Assembly: GCA_000611775.1 (NCBI GenBank) | Contig: KK106987.1 | Location: 1,240,001-1,304,000 of the forward strand | Length of the DNA: 64,000 bases | From: Umbilicaria muhlenbergii | Lineage: Eukaryota; Ascomycota; Lecanoromycetes; Umbilicariales; Umbilicariaceae | Direction of reading: 5' to 3' | In this document: positions 47,353 through 61,847 of the stretch, one piece after another | How the letters are laid out: the number at the start of each line of letters is the position of its first letter | Numbering within the stretch: position 1 is the stretch's first letter | Program-made: the position numbers and the translations under genes | The notes under the pieces: generated by a model | The model's database searches: none | Seen by the model: the letters and a program-made list of their open reading frames with translations, nothing else | Told to the model about the DNA's origin: nothing

Positions 47353-49214
47353 AGCAAGCTTGTGACAGCTGTTCTATCCGGAAGATCAGGTGCGATGGGT
47401 CTCAGCCATGTCGAAATTGTCAAAAGCTTCCCATCGAATGCACATTTCTGAGGGAGCATGGCAAAGGTAACGCTGCTGTGTCTGGATAGTCGCTTGAAGC
47501 AAGCCAGCTGATTGACCCGGAAGGGGGCCCTAAACGGCCTAGAAATGCAACCCTCAATGCTATCCGGAGAGCACGTATGGAGGGTAGTCGTGCTCGACGG
47601 GAGGAGCTCGATTCAAGCGTGGATTCTACTGAGAATTCCAATCGGCACATCTCGAGCGCAGCCTCGCCACCTGGCGGAGAAAATCATGATCTACAGATGA
47701 CATTCTCTAGGACGAAAGGAGACCGCATGCCTATGCCGGCCCTCAAGGAGATCCTTGACCTCTACAGTCGCGAAATGTACCCGGTATGGCCAGTTGTTGA
47801 CGTGTCGAGCCTTATCGAGGGTCTAGAGGCAGCTCCGGATAATGATGAGCTGTACGCTTTGGCTACCTCGGTGTGCGCTGCGACCATGGCACAACTCAGA
47901 TTGCCTGCTGTACCGCTCGAGTGCACAGGCGATAACATGTCAATAGATGTCATGGGCTCACAAAGTGTACAAGCAAGGGCAAAGTTTGATTACCGGGAGA
48001 AGATCTCAATCGCCACCGTCTTGACCTCGCTGTTCCTCTACGTTCTTAATTATAACCAAGGCAAGCGTACAGCTGGGTGGGTGCATCTTCAAGAGGCTAT
48101 TATATTTGCGAAAGTATTGAGACTGGACTCTGAAGAGCCTCTCGAAGCGCAAGGCCCCGAGTATCGCAGGGGGAAGTTGGTCCTCTGGCTACTGTTTGTC
48201 ACAGAAAGGTATTTTCTCATTTCATCTGTCTGCCGCCGGAAGGAGGCAGCTGCTGTCTGGTCCGTTCGGAGAGGTACTGATCCTGCGTACAGTGGCTATG
48301 CGAATTCTCATAACGTTCCAATGACGTTACAGAGCCCTCGGTGTGCGTTGCCACCGTACCACCAAAGTGATACTGAATTAGAATCCGGCTTCAAAGCCCT
48401 CGCTACCTTGTTTGCTCACTTCGACGAGGCGTCGAACTCTTCACGGAGAGACTCAGAGCTCACGAAGGAGTCGCTCGCGGCGCTTCAGGCAAAGCTTCAA
48501 GCATCCGTGTCGTACTCGTCTGCGAGCTCCAAAGCCAACCAGACCGACCTCGTGGTCACGCAGCAGTGGATGCGAACACTTGTCTGGCAGAAATCAATGT
48601 CTCTAATGATGTTATCGTCAGCGCCCTCAGACCAAGCAATGTCCTTGACTTTTCCAACTAGGATCGTTGGAGATTTACTCAAGTTCAATTCTATCCTATC
48701 CCCGGAATGTCTGAAACCGCACGGTTTCGGCATGGTGAGAAATTATCACACGATTTCACTCGGTTGAACTGACTTGTAACAGGAGCTCAAACTGTACGAT
48801 ATTGCAAATACACTGGCGGATGTTATCCTTTGTGTTCCATCCATATCCGGCCAATCTTCCTGGCAAACAGGGCCTCAAGACTTCCTTCTTCGGTTGCATG
48901 GTCTTCTCTCGGACTTCCACAAGTCAAGTCCCAAACTATATTCCATGCTTCACGAGAAAACTGCGAGAGCGCTCTCGAATTGTGTTTCTCCTTCGATCGA
49001 GATCGTTGAGCCCAGGGAGCACGACCTGACTGAAAATTATTCGTCACCTAGCGATACCACGGTTCGCGAAGACAGCTTTGGTGATGCCACGACTGGTCAG
49101 ATAGCGGCGTTGGATTCGCCGATCCTCATTTCGCACACGAGCATTCCTAATGTTGCTGCCCACGCGGTGTTTCCGGAGTTCAGGGAAGAAGAATCTGCTC
49201 AGTCGCCTTGGTAG
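47349..49214 (+). CDS. malR: MalR/AmyR-type Zn2Cys6 maltose regulator, three exons, 586 aa
   Basis: Exons are 47349-47466, 47524-48734 and 48783-49214; introns are 57 and 48 nt. The zinc cluster opens the protein: C5-x2-C8-x6-C15-x5-C21-x2-C24-x6-C31 (MKQACDSCSIRKIRCDGSQP). The splice acceptor at 47522-47523 yields HGKGGPKRPRNATLNAIRRA, matching the GPKGPR-like linker of this family; using the next upstream AG breaks it. The regulatory half contains PALKEILDLYSREMYPVWPV and GWVHLQEAIIFAKVLRLDSE, typical of AmyR/MalR and related sugar regulators. It should act in the nucleus to switch on maltase and permease genes in response to maltose or isomaltose. Adjacency to exactly those two genes gives the Aspergillus-type MAL cluster. 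Expression may be tuned by the overlapping upstream ORF. Paralogy with AmyR cannot be resolved by eye. Confidence 0.85.
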
Positions 49215-50294
49215 CGGTTTTGTCAGATAATCTTCTGGATATATTAAATGTACAAAGATGGGCGTGAGGCAGACGTGGCGCAACTGGCCAGGTACGGGCT
49301 GCTTTTCCAGACCTTCAATATGAGTCAATGAAGATCTTTGAAGTATATGCCAGTTGAGTTGTGGGAGATGAAATAATGGAAAAGTTACATATTTCGAGCA
49401 GTCTTTACGCAGACGCTACACACGCTCTTCTTCATGTAGTTCTACTCAGCTCTCATTCGAACTTTGGGCTGGCCATGCAATTAGGTCTCATCCGCAGAAT
49501 GCTCGGCTTTGTTCACGGAACAATTCTCGGCAGTATTCTCGGGAGATCTTGCGAGGCTCCTTATTACGTGATCTACAGATCTTACCAGGGATACTCTCGA
49601 CTTACATCTCGCTTCTCGACATGGTCTAGATTATGCTAGATAAACTAGCAGTGCAGATACTCTAGAGACACGCTGGCTTAGACGATGGATCCACGACGAA
49701 CGGTGCGGCAAAACTTGGGTCGGCATCCTTCCTGAGTCCTTGCCCCTCAAGGCTTGATGGTTCTCAGAAGCGCAGAACTGAGCCAATCGCCAAACTACGA
49801 TGACGATGCTCATTACCTTCAGGATTTCGGCAAATCCGCCCTCGAGGCTTAAGCTTTGATAGGGGCATTTCCACTATCGTGATTGGCTGCTTCAACCCCG
49901 CATTCCACCTCTTAGCAGCCCTTCCACCAACTTCGCTACCTCGCCGCCTTCGTACGTGCCTCTCCCACACACCTTAGCTCACTAGGGCTTCTTATTGGGG
50001 ACCGTCGGTGTCACCTGCAATGTCATGGCTCTTTATGAACAACCCCCTATCTCACCCTGGTTCTTTGGCTACCCTGGCAAATCAAGTCGACTCCCTGGCT
50101 GTTCTGGACAATTATGAGCCGAAGGCTAAACTAGAGACACCCTTTGCTTCAGTTGCCTTGAAGGTCACCAGTCTCTGCCGACGACCTAACTTGCGGCCGC
50201 GGCGAGAAGTCTTTGACCTCCACAACTGCGGAAAGGTAGTTCGATCCACTAAGATAGTAGCATTTTCTATCAATGCCAAGTCTATGTTTTGTCT
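49215..50294. other. Convergent spacer in the maltose cluster
   Basis: It lies between the convergent 3' ends of the regulator and the maltase. No gene was recognised; the open frame at 50008-50370 overlaps the maltase 3' end antisense and has no family features. Confidence 0.6.
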
Positions 50295-53771
<3,477 letters not shown>

Positions 53772-55648
53772 ATGGCGGCGAACGGCATGAACGTCGTCCG
53801 CGCCGATGATGGCGCTGTTGCCAACATGGGCCGTCGCATGTCCGAGTTCCAATGGGACAGACGGGAATCACATGTCGACTTCCAGGGCCTTGTCGATGAG
53901 GCCAAGGAAGCTACGGACCACGAGCACCACATGGGTATCCTCGAGGCCATCAGGACCTATCCCAAGGCCGTCGGCTGGAGTGTCCTGGCTTCTACGGCTT
54001 TGGTCATGGAAGGGTATGACCTGGTGGTCATTGGAAGCTTTTACGGCTATCGTACGTATTCACCGTCTCCACTGCCTCGTACCACGGACCAGAGGTAGGC
54101 CGAACGGGGCTGACCTGGTTGTTGCTGCAGCGACTTTCCTCCAGAAGTACGGTAAATTGAGCGCGGATGGAACGTATCAGATCTCTGCCGCCTGGGAATC
54201 CGGTCTCAGTAACGGCGCTGTCGTTGGTGAGATCCTCGGCCTCATGATTACCGGTATCATCGCAGATCGTTTCGGATATCGGTTTACCATTGGCTTGGCC
54301 CTCATCCTTGTGGTATGTCAACAGCCTCTAGTAATTACATTCCACCGTTGAGTAACCGCTGACATGACGATCGATCTAGATCTGCTTCATCTTCATCACC
54401 TTCTTCGCCGTCAACATCCAAATGCTGCTCGTCGGCGAAATCCTCTGCGGTCTCCCCTGGGGCGTCTTCCAAACCATCACCACCGCCTACGCCGCCGAAG
54501 TCACTCCCGTCGCTCTACGCCCCTACCTGACCACCTACGTTAACCTCTGCTGGGTCTTCGGCCAACTCATCGGCTCCGGCGTCCTCCGAGGCATGCTCAA
54601 CTATACCGACCAATGGGGCTACCGTATCCCCTTTGCCCTGCAATGGATGTGGCCGCTCCCCCTCCTCGTCGGCATCATCTTCGCCCCTGAATCCCCATGG
54701 TGGCTCGTCCGCCACGGCCGCCTCCAGGAAGCAGAACACGCCCTTCGCCGTCTCACTAGCAAAGGCGACACTCAATTCGACCCCGCCAAGACCGTCGCGA
54801 TGATGGTGCATACCAATGAACTCGAAAAGGAAACCACGATTGGCACTAGCTACCTCGACTGCATCAAGAAGACTGATCTTCGCCGCACCGAAATCGCGAG
54901 TATGGTCTGGATGATTCAGACGCTTTGCGGCTCGGGGCTCATGGGCTACTCGGTGCAGTTCTACGAACAGGCTGGGCTGAGCTCCGCGTACGCTTTCGAC
55001 TTCGCCATGGGCCAGTATGCGCTCGGGGCCGTGGGGACGATGCTGTCGTGGTTCCTGATGGCCAAGTTCGGCCGTCGCACCCTCTATCTCGGCGGCCTCA
55101 TCTGTCTCGACATCCTCCTGCTGATCATCGGCTTTGTCGCGCTCGCCCCGGCATCCAACACCGCCGCTCCGTGGGTCATCGGCTCCATGCTGATCATCTA
55201 CACTTTCACCTACGACATCACCATCGGCCCCGTCTGCTACTGCCTCGTGGCCGAAATCTCCTCGACCCGGCTCCGCAGCAAGACGATCGTCTTGGCCCGG
55301 AATCTGTACAACATCATCGGCATCTTCAACAACATCATCACGCCGCGGATGATCAACCCCACGGCGTGGGACTGGCGCGCCAAGGCCGGCTTCTTCTGGG
55401 CCGGCTTCTGCACCCTCAGTCTCGTGTGGACGTATTTCCGGCTGCCGGAGCCCAAGGGCAAGACCTACGCCGAGTTGGATATCCTGTTCGAGAAGGGCGT
55501 CAGTGCGCGCAAGTTTGGGAGTACCATCGCCGATCCTTTCCGCGGCGATACGGTCGAGGCGCGACATGGGAGTATCGTGCGGGTTAAGAGTCAGGAGAGT
55601 GAGTTTGAGAAACAGGGGGATGGGATGTATGAGAAGATGGGGTTGTAG
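53772..55648 (+). CDS. malP: Maltose permease, MFS sugar transporter, three exons, 576 aa
   Basis: Exons are 53772-54051, 54131-54312 and 54380-55648. The hydrophilic N-terminal tail (about 60 residues) is followed by twelve predicted membrane segments. Sugar-porter signatures are present: ADRFGYR in the 2-3 loop, PESPWWLVRHGRLQEAEHAL after segment 6, AKFGRRTLYLGG in the 8-9 loop and LPEPKGKTYAELD after segment 12. The QKYGKL stretch after segment 1 and the overall layout resemble MAL31/MalP-type alpha-glucoside:proton symporters. It should import maltose across the plasma membrane for the neighbouring maltase. It is transcribed divergently from that gene. The 3' coding end becomes G-rich and runs into a G-rich 3' flank. 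Specificity for maltose over other disaccharides rests on the gene neighbourhood. Confidence 0.92.
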
Positions 55649-56945
55649 GCTGGGGGAGGGGGAGGTGGGGAAGGGGGAGCGCAGGGGGGGGAGTTGAGGG
55701 GTGCAGTGGGTGGGGAAGGGGATGGTCATGGGATGTGTATATAGGTTGGGGGGTTCGAGGGTGTAGGGGAGGGATTTGTGGGTATGGTTAATGGACTCTT
55801 CTCTGAATGCTGCGATGATGTGCCCGTTGATGTGTGCTTCTGTTTGGCTCGGTGGATGACGCTGGCCTTGTTAAAGCCATGGGAATGTTTTCTTCTCTTC
55901 TCTTCTCCATGCCACGCCGTTTGCCACGCCCATAGCCTTTCTCACCCTCTTGCTCCCTGCTAGCCCTCTTCTCTTCCTTCTCATCATGCATTTGTCTTGC
56001 CCCCATCATCCACACCACCTCTGTTCACCCTTCTCGCACCCCGGTCTCATTCGCTCTGGTCTGGTCTCCTCTCCTTTCCTATCCCGCCAACTCTTTCTTT
56101 GTCTCTTCCCAACCCCCCGCCCCGGGGACCTTATACGTCCTCAGTCGCTGTCTCTCCCTCTCTACCGTACTTCTACCCGCTACCGCTACCGCTACCGCTA
56201 CCCCTCCCCCTTCCACCCTACTACGCCCCGGCCCTATCTTATCTTCCTCCTCCGATTCTTCTTCCACCTATCATAGCCAGCCGGATATCATTCCCCTGCC
56301 CAACCATCCCGAACCCAGCTCGCGAGGTGGACGGCTAGATAGAGCAGGTGCAGGCATGTGCGATGGTTCTGCGGGGTGGTGGGGCGCGGATGGGGGGGGG
56401 ACGGCTTGTTTGTTGCTCTGGGGGGAGGAGGATGGATGATAATGAGAACTTAAGTAAAGAAGGGGTGAACTGATAACTCTTGGGGATCTGCTCGCGTTTA
56501 TTTCACGATAGCCTAGACTCTGATTGTTCACTGTCTCCCTTCTTCTCTTCTCTTGGAGGGCTTGGCACTGATCTCTCTTTTCGTATCTTATGGTCTGTCA
56601 GATAAGTAGCCGACCATATTTACCATTTGTGGAGGGTTTGTGGTATTCAATGTAATGCATGCAATAACATTTGAATCTCGAGGATGGAGGAGCTACAGGC
56701 TATAGCATGATGATTATTGAGTATAAATGTAAAGGTATGCAAGTACGTAGAATAGATTTTCGTTAGAGTACTGTACCGAACACCGATTCACTGCTGTTGT
56801 AACGGCTTTTTGATGCTTGCAGAAAGCCACTGACATCCTTGATGTCTTTTCTGACAACAACGAAGATACATCCCTTAGGCCGACAGTCTTCTCAACCTAC
56901 ATGCTTTCCGCCAAAGACATCTCCCTTCTTAGCCCCTGAAATGGA
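55649..56945. other. Convergent spacer with purine and pyrimidine tracts
   Basis: It begins with a G-rich purine tract after the permease stop (about 55650-55770) and changes to a pyrimidine-rich tract (about 55880-56270). A CTACCG repeat sits inside. The rest, to the CorA gene's 3' end, is unremarkable and AT-richer. No gene was seen. Confidence 0.6.
56180..56203 (+). repeat. (CTACCG)4 hexanucleotide repeat
   Basis: Three perfect units and one near-perfect unit lie within the pyrimidine-rich tract. Confidence 0.75.
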
Positions 56946-58727
56946 TCATCTCTCTATCCCTGGAAGACCGACGAAATAATTAAACACCCTTGCGCGCCAC
57001 TGCCGAACATTTTCAAAATCCCAGACAAGAATCAAAAGTGAAGCTACAAAAATGGGAAGCGTTACTATAGGCCAGACCCAAAACCCCATCGCATGATTGG
57101 GAAATTGAACAAAATTCATCCCGAACACGGAAGAAGAGAACGATAACGGAACGTAGATGGATACTAGTACAGAAAACCGAAACATTTGCCTGCCCTGATC
57201 AATCCCTCGCTTTGCTTCTGCGATACTGGCGTTGTTCATCATGATCGAAGTCTCACGTTCGCAACGCTGCTGCAGCGAGATGGCACAATTCAACGCATAC
57301 TCGCAGTCCTGATCCAAGCGCGCGGCTGCAAGGTTTGCTTTGACCATCAAACGCGTAGTACGGCCGTCGTCCATTGGCTCTCGAGCACGGGGCCAGCCAA
57401 GGCGATGCTCCGTCCGAATGAACGTCAAGATCTGCGAAATGCACTGGACTCGTTTGTCGATGATGCGGCGGAAGTACAATAGCTCGGCTTGGAAATTGAT
57501 CGAGGCACTAGGGTCAGTGAAGGATAGATCCCGCGTGCCGTTGTCGAGCTTGGTGGCGATGCTGTTGAGGAATTGCGTTTCGGAACTTAAGAAGAAGTTG
57601 AATAGCTCGCTCAGGGTGTAGAAGGTATCAATCCACATGATGTTGGCGTTCAGAGAGGTGCCGTAGAAGGCGGAAAGTAATGATAGACTCTGGGTAATCT
57701 TGTCGGTGAATGCGGTTGTGTCCTTTCGAAACCGGTGGTCTTTCATGGCGGCGTTCGGCTTGTATTGACAGACCGGGTGAAAGTAGGTGTGCACACTAGC
57801 ATGTCGTGACTCACGCCATGGACCTTTAGGGCTTGAACTTAGATCGGCTCCAGAATCAAGCCATATAACACCTTGGCGCGTCAGCCTTTTTGAGGGCACA
57901 AAGTCACATTTACTTACATAGCCACCTGTCGCTGATTTTGCCAACCCGTCCAACATATACGGTGACAAGCTGCTCGATACTGAACTCTTTACTATCATGT
58001 ACAGTGTATGAACGAACGATAGAATGCCCCGTTTTCCAGCCCCGGCCAACTTTGAGGTCGTGTAGATAAGCCTCCATTTTGTTCCTAGCGTCTAAGCGTT
58101 TGGACTTGATGTCAGCGTGCCACGAAATCTCCTGTGACCCCACCGAGATCATTGATAGCTGAAAAATGGTACATTGATGAGACGGAAGCGTAAATGCCGG
58201 AGTATGACTTTCGAGCTGATTATTATGTAGAAAGCTCAAGTGCCGGTGGAAGAACTCGGGATCTATGTTATATTTTGAACCGATCTCGTTGATCCAGTCA
58301 GCCGATGGATACCCATTCAAAATGAGCAGAGAATTGTGTTCGGGGATATCCGCTTGCGTTGACCGGTGCAAGGGTAGTGATAATGGTCTGGCAGTAGTAC
58401 ATGTTCCGGCCTTGATTTCATATAGCCAGGCAAAGCCAGAGTCCTTTTCAGAAAGCAAGGAGGACTTAACGGGAGTTGTCTGAAATGGTGTATAAAGGAA
58501 TTGTGCCAGGTTGCTGTACGCATATCCCCCATGTAGAGAGTCTCTAATGGAGCTTCGAGAATATTCAAGGACCTTTCGCGCGTACTCAATAGGCGATACT
58601 TTTTGGCAATGTCAGCAAGAAAGGGGGGAGGTCTGTGTTTGAGAGGCTTACGTCCTGTTGAGGTGCTGTCGCCCGCAATTTGCTCAACATTATCTCCCCG
58701 CTCATTGTCGACTGCGACTTCAATCAT
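56946..58727 (-). CDS. CorA-like Mg2+ transporter, three exons, 560 aa
   Basis: Exons are 58727-58652, 58598-57918 and 57871-56946; introns are 53 and 46 nt. The second acceptor was placed after GCCAAG because the nearer AG gives an immediate stop; the chosen one reads DRWLCVIWLDSGADLSSSPK. The large soluble N-terminal part is typical of fungal CorA-domain proteins. A long helical stretch precedes two C-terminal membrane segments. The first ends in the ion-selective GMN motif (SVFGMNFVQFP) and the second is GFWVWPIVTLPIFVASLLIL, followed by a short basic tail. It probably moves Mg2+ or a similar divalent ion across the plasma or an internal membrane; many fungal members are uncharacterised. 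It is divergent from the AsaB-like gene. Confidence 0.88.
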
Positions 58728-59120
58728 AATGACTGGGAAGAAGGTGGAACTAAAAAAAAGAATATAAAAGAGATGTCTAATAAACTGCTTCAATACAACA
58801 GGCCATGGCAGGAACTATGTCAAAACTCTGCTTCCACAGGGGAAATGTGATCTTATTCTTCGTTGTAGCATAGGCTGTCTGGCGTGCATGCAGTCTCTCG
58901 AGTGCATTACTCATATCTGCCTGACAGGAACCGGAGTCGGGCAGCAAAAAGGAAACGAGGCTGGCAGAGGCCAGATATCTCAAGCAGGCTACCCAATAAA
59001 GATAGGGTCTAAACAGACAAGATGCATCAGGGTCGTCGGTCACGAGTTAGTCTTGTCTGTTATGTTGTGCAACCCACCTTAATCTCTGCACCGCCTACTC
59101 GATTTCTAGACGAGCCGGCC
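58728..59120. promoter_or_regulatory. Divergent promoter, CorA-like and AsaB-like genes
   Basis: This is a 393-bp spacer between the two chosen starts. An in-frame ATG at 59022 could extend the AsaB-like protein by 33 residues; I preferred 59121. No specific site was recognised. Confidence 0.45.
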
Positions 59121-60259
59121 ATGCCGTCGGCAGTTGACACTTTTGAAGTCTCTTTGGCACGCTCCTATGGAGAACGGGGCATCGCCATGATTCAAGAATC
59201 TCTTGATGTTCAGGCAGAAGCCTTCTTTCTGTCAAGGGACGAGCTCTATCAGACTGAGAAGCTCTACCGTCTCCAGGAGCCATCAGACGTCCTCCCGAGA
59301 ACCAACGTTAAAACTGACAAGATCAATGACCTCCAGATTCGGGACATGCGCGGGAAAGAGCACGACTATACGTTCGACGAACAGGGATTCGCAGTGTTGG
59401 ATATGGAAAGCGTCTTGTCGTATGAAGACTTCAGCGACCCTCAAAAAGTGGAAGACATCTACCTTGAGGAGCTTGGAGCTTGCCTGTTGAAGTACATGAA
59501 GGGGTCTTCGATTCAATTTTTCGACAGAGTAGTAAGTCTGTCACTTCCAGTCCTGTCGAATACTGATCCATGTTTGCGCAGATCCGAAGGCGTTACCCAA
59601 CCTTTCCTCTCCTTACGAATGATACGTTACCTACTACCAATTTTCAGCCGGCTATGCTAGCACACCTTGGTATAATTCATGGAAGGAAGACAGTCACCAC
59701 AATTCCACTGATGCTGCATGAGCAGATGCGACCCATGACTTCATTGCATCAATGATTAAAGCGCTGAATGGCGATGATGCGGGTCAACTTCTCCAGAATC
59801 GATACATTTATGTTAAGTACGGGTATGCATTCCCTCCAAGGATGTTTTGCTAATCTCTGTAGTATCTGGAAGCCGTTGAAGGGCCCTGTTCAGGACTGGC
59901 CGTTGGCATTATGTGATGCGAGTTCCATCGAGAAGGAAGACCTTGTTCGATGTGATATTGTATCATCTACTGAGGTGACTGAGAACGTGATACTACACTT
60001 CAACTCAGGACAGAGATGGCACTATCTCAGCAATCAATTGCCGTCAGAGCTGTTGGTCTTCCGGCAAATGGACTCACTCGGAGCGACAAAGCCTCGTGAG
60101 TTGGAAGATAACAAACAGATTCTCTTCCAGGAGACTGCTAACCTTCTTCAAGCGGTTCCGCACATGTCTTTCTCCCACCCTTTTCTGCGAGACAGGGAAG
60201 TGTTTTGTAGGGAGAGCATTGAAGTTCGAGCAGTGATCTACTTTGATGGCCAGGTCTAG
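59121..60259 (+). CDS. AsaB/CmcJ-like oxygenase-family protein, four exons, 328 aa
   Basis: Exons are 59121-59531, 59582-59669, 59726-59816 and 59863-60259; introns are 46-56 nt and all phases close. The family pattern is clear after splicing: NDLQIRDMRGKEHDYTFDEQ, VIRRRYPTFPLLT, NFQPAMLAHLDATHDF, YIYVNIWKPLKGPVQDWPLA, LCDASS, ILHFNSGQRWHYLSNQ and a final HPFLRDREVFCRESIEVRA. These are hallmarks of the AsaB/CmcJ (GA4-desaturase-like, putative Fe/2-oxoglutarate) group found in fungal secondary-metabolite clusters and as stand-alone genes. I cannot assign a substrate. The gene appears intact although it lies only about 200 bp from a degenerate retrotransposon. Alternative start: ATG 59022. Confidence 0.85.
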
Positions 60260-60429
60260 GCAGCGTTGAATTTTCCACTGCGGGCACAGCCTGAGTGCGA
60301 GGGCCCCTGATCGTGCCGTCAGGGGGCGGCCAGGGGCCGCGCAACTACGTTATAACACTTGTTTGATATGTGAAAAGATAGTACCCTGTTAAACCTGTCT
60401 CCCTGTTATATCCGTAAGGCGTCACTTCT
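60260..60429. other. Transition from gene to transposon island
   Basis: This short flank is GC-rich (GGGCCCCTGATCGTGCCGTC) up to about 60345 and then drops sharply in GC and CpG. This marks the approximate left edge of the transposon-derived sequence. Confidence 0.4.
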
Positions 60430-60564
60430 TGTAGCAGTGAAAATAGTAAAATTGTTGACATCAAATTTCAACATGTCACAATCAAATCGTTATCTCAATA
60501 CCATGGTGACCTCAATGTGAGTGAGAGGGCTAATTTATCACTAACCTCATTGATAAATGGTTCT

Positions 60565-60588
60565 TGTCAGGGCCACCATATATAGTAG
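60565..60588 (+). repeat. TGTCAGGG 24-bp unit, single copy left of the gap
   Basis: It is identical to the two tandem copies at 61239-61286, and is followed by CGACAGTA just before the run of N. Confidence 0.8.
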
Positions 60589-60598
60589 TACGACAGTA

Positions 60599-60791
60599 NN
60601 NNNNNNNNNNNNNNNNNNNNNNNNNNNNNNNNNNNNNNNNNNNNNNNNNNNNNNNNNNNNNNNNNNNNNNNNNNNNNNNNNNNNNNNNNNNNNNNNNNNN
60701 NNNNNNNNNNNNNNNNNNNNNNNNNNNNNNNNNNNNNNNNNNNNNNNNNNNNNNNNNNNNNNNNNNNNNNNNNNNNNNNNNNNNNNNNNNN
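60599..60791. other. Assembly gap (193 N)
   Basis: This is a run of unknown bases. The left flank ends in a unit resembling the 8-bp repeat found at 61287, so a tandem array probably broke the assembly and true length may differ from 193. Confidence 0.98.
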
Positions 60792-61238
60792 TATTGATTG
60801 CCTATATACCATGTTAGCATCCATACGAAGTATGACAGGAAGTATGACACCACAAATGAGGCGTGAGCTGCAAGCTCCACAACGCTCCCTCCATGAGGTG
60901 GACACCTCTGCAATGGGGGATGGCGCCATGGAGTCACCAGGTCGCTCAATGAGCTGCGGAAAAGCCATGGGAAGTATGATGACATGTCATAAGAGAGATG
61001 ATGAAGAAGAAACACAAGGGAAGGGCGTTTTGAACCTACAGTAAACATTTTGATTTTGATGTTTATGTTAGGAAGAAGAGCTTACTGCCAGGCGTGATAT
61101 CATCACAATTAAGTGAGGGCATGTGACAGGCCTTACCCTAGCGCAGTTTCACACCCTCACCCTACATGGCCAATCACCTACCAGGTCATCATGGTGATGT
61201 CTATGATGATGGATTTGAAGTCAATTGGCACCAGGGAC

Positions 61239-61286
61239 TGTCAGGGCCACCATATATAGTAGTGTCAGGGCCACCATATATAGTAG
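61239..61286 (+). repeat. 24-bp tandem duplication, two copies
   Basis: TGTCAGGGCCACCATATATA plus GTAG is present twice head to tail, directly before the 8-bp array. Confidence 0.9.
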
Positions 61287-61358
61287 TATGACAGTATGAC
61301 AGTATGACAGTATGACAGTATGACAGTATGACAGTACAACAGTATGACAGTATGTCAC
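61287..61358 (+). repeat. (TATGACAG)n minisatellite
   Basis: There are six perfect units, one variant (TACAACAG), another perfect unit and a final variant (TATGTCAC). The same motif borders the assembly gap. Confidence 0.92.
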
Positions 61359-61625
61359 TATAGCTCACTTATATGATGACTCAGTGAGTAGTGCCTTGGC
61401 ATCAAGTGAAAACTCTTCACAAGGAGGTTTAAAAACCTGCTTCCTCAGTGATCAGTTTTGCCACTGAATAGAAGATGTATAATCATTGCATTGACCTCAT
61501 CATGACTATATTGCCTATGACACCCTGTTCAAACACCACTATGACGCTCTGTCATACACTCCACCCCTTACATACTGATCACTCAGTACCTTCAGGTGAA
61601 CGGTCATGTTGAAAGCAAATAAGAC

Positions 61626-61847
61626 ATGATGGCATCAACGCTTCAATCTCATCAGGTCAGTGAAACAGTTAATAATCAAGCTGAGGCAGGCCCTTCAATT
61701 AGCAGGTCTACATTATCAGTCATTGATACCCCTACTTCTGACATCATTGATGATGATGAACATATCACTGCAGGTAACCCTGATGACATCATTAAAAATC
61801 TTGAGGCAGTCACTGCTCATAATCAGGAGGTCATTGAGCATCAGTGA
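61626..61847 (+). pseudogene. Gag-like remnant of the retrotransposon
   Basis: A 73-codon frame is rich in Asp, Ser and His and ends at TGA. Further frames downstream are short and interrupted. It sits where gag is expected between a possible LTR and pol, but no capsid or zinc-knuckle motif is visible, so the assignment is positional. Confidence 0.4.

Noticed and set aside
54515-55729. 404-codon minus-strand frame across the permease
   Set aside because: It is a mirror frame created by the C-rich codon use of the transporter; no motif is present and the product is Ala/Asp/Glu/Gly-biased.
58777-59043. 88-codon minus-strand frame between the CorA-like and AsaB-like genes
   Set aside because: It lies in the divergent promoter, lacks a family match, and no splice pair joins it in frame to the CorA-like start.
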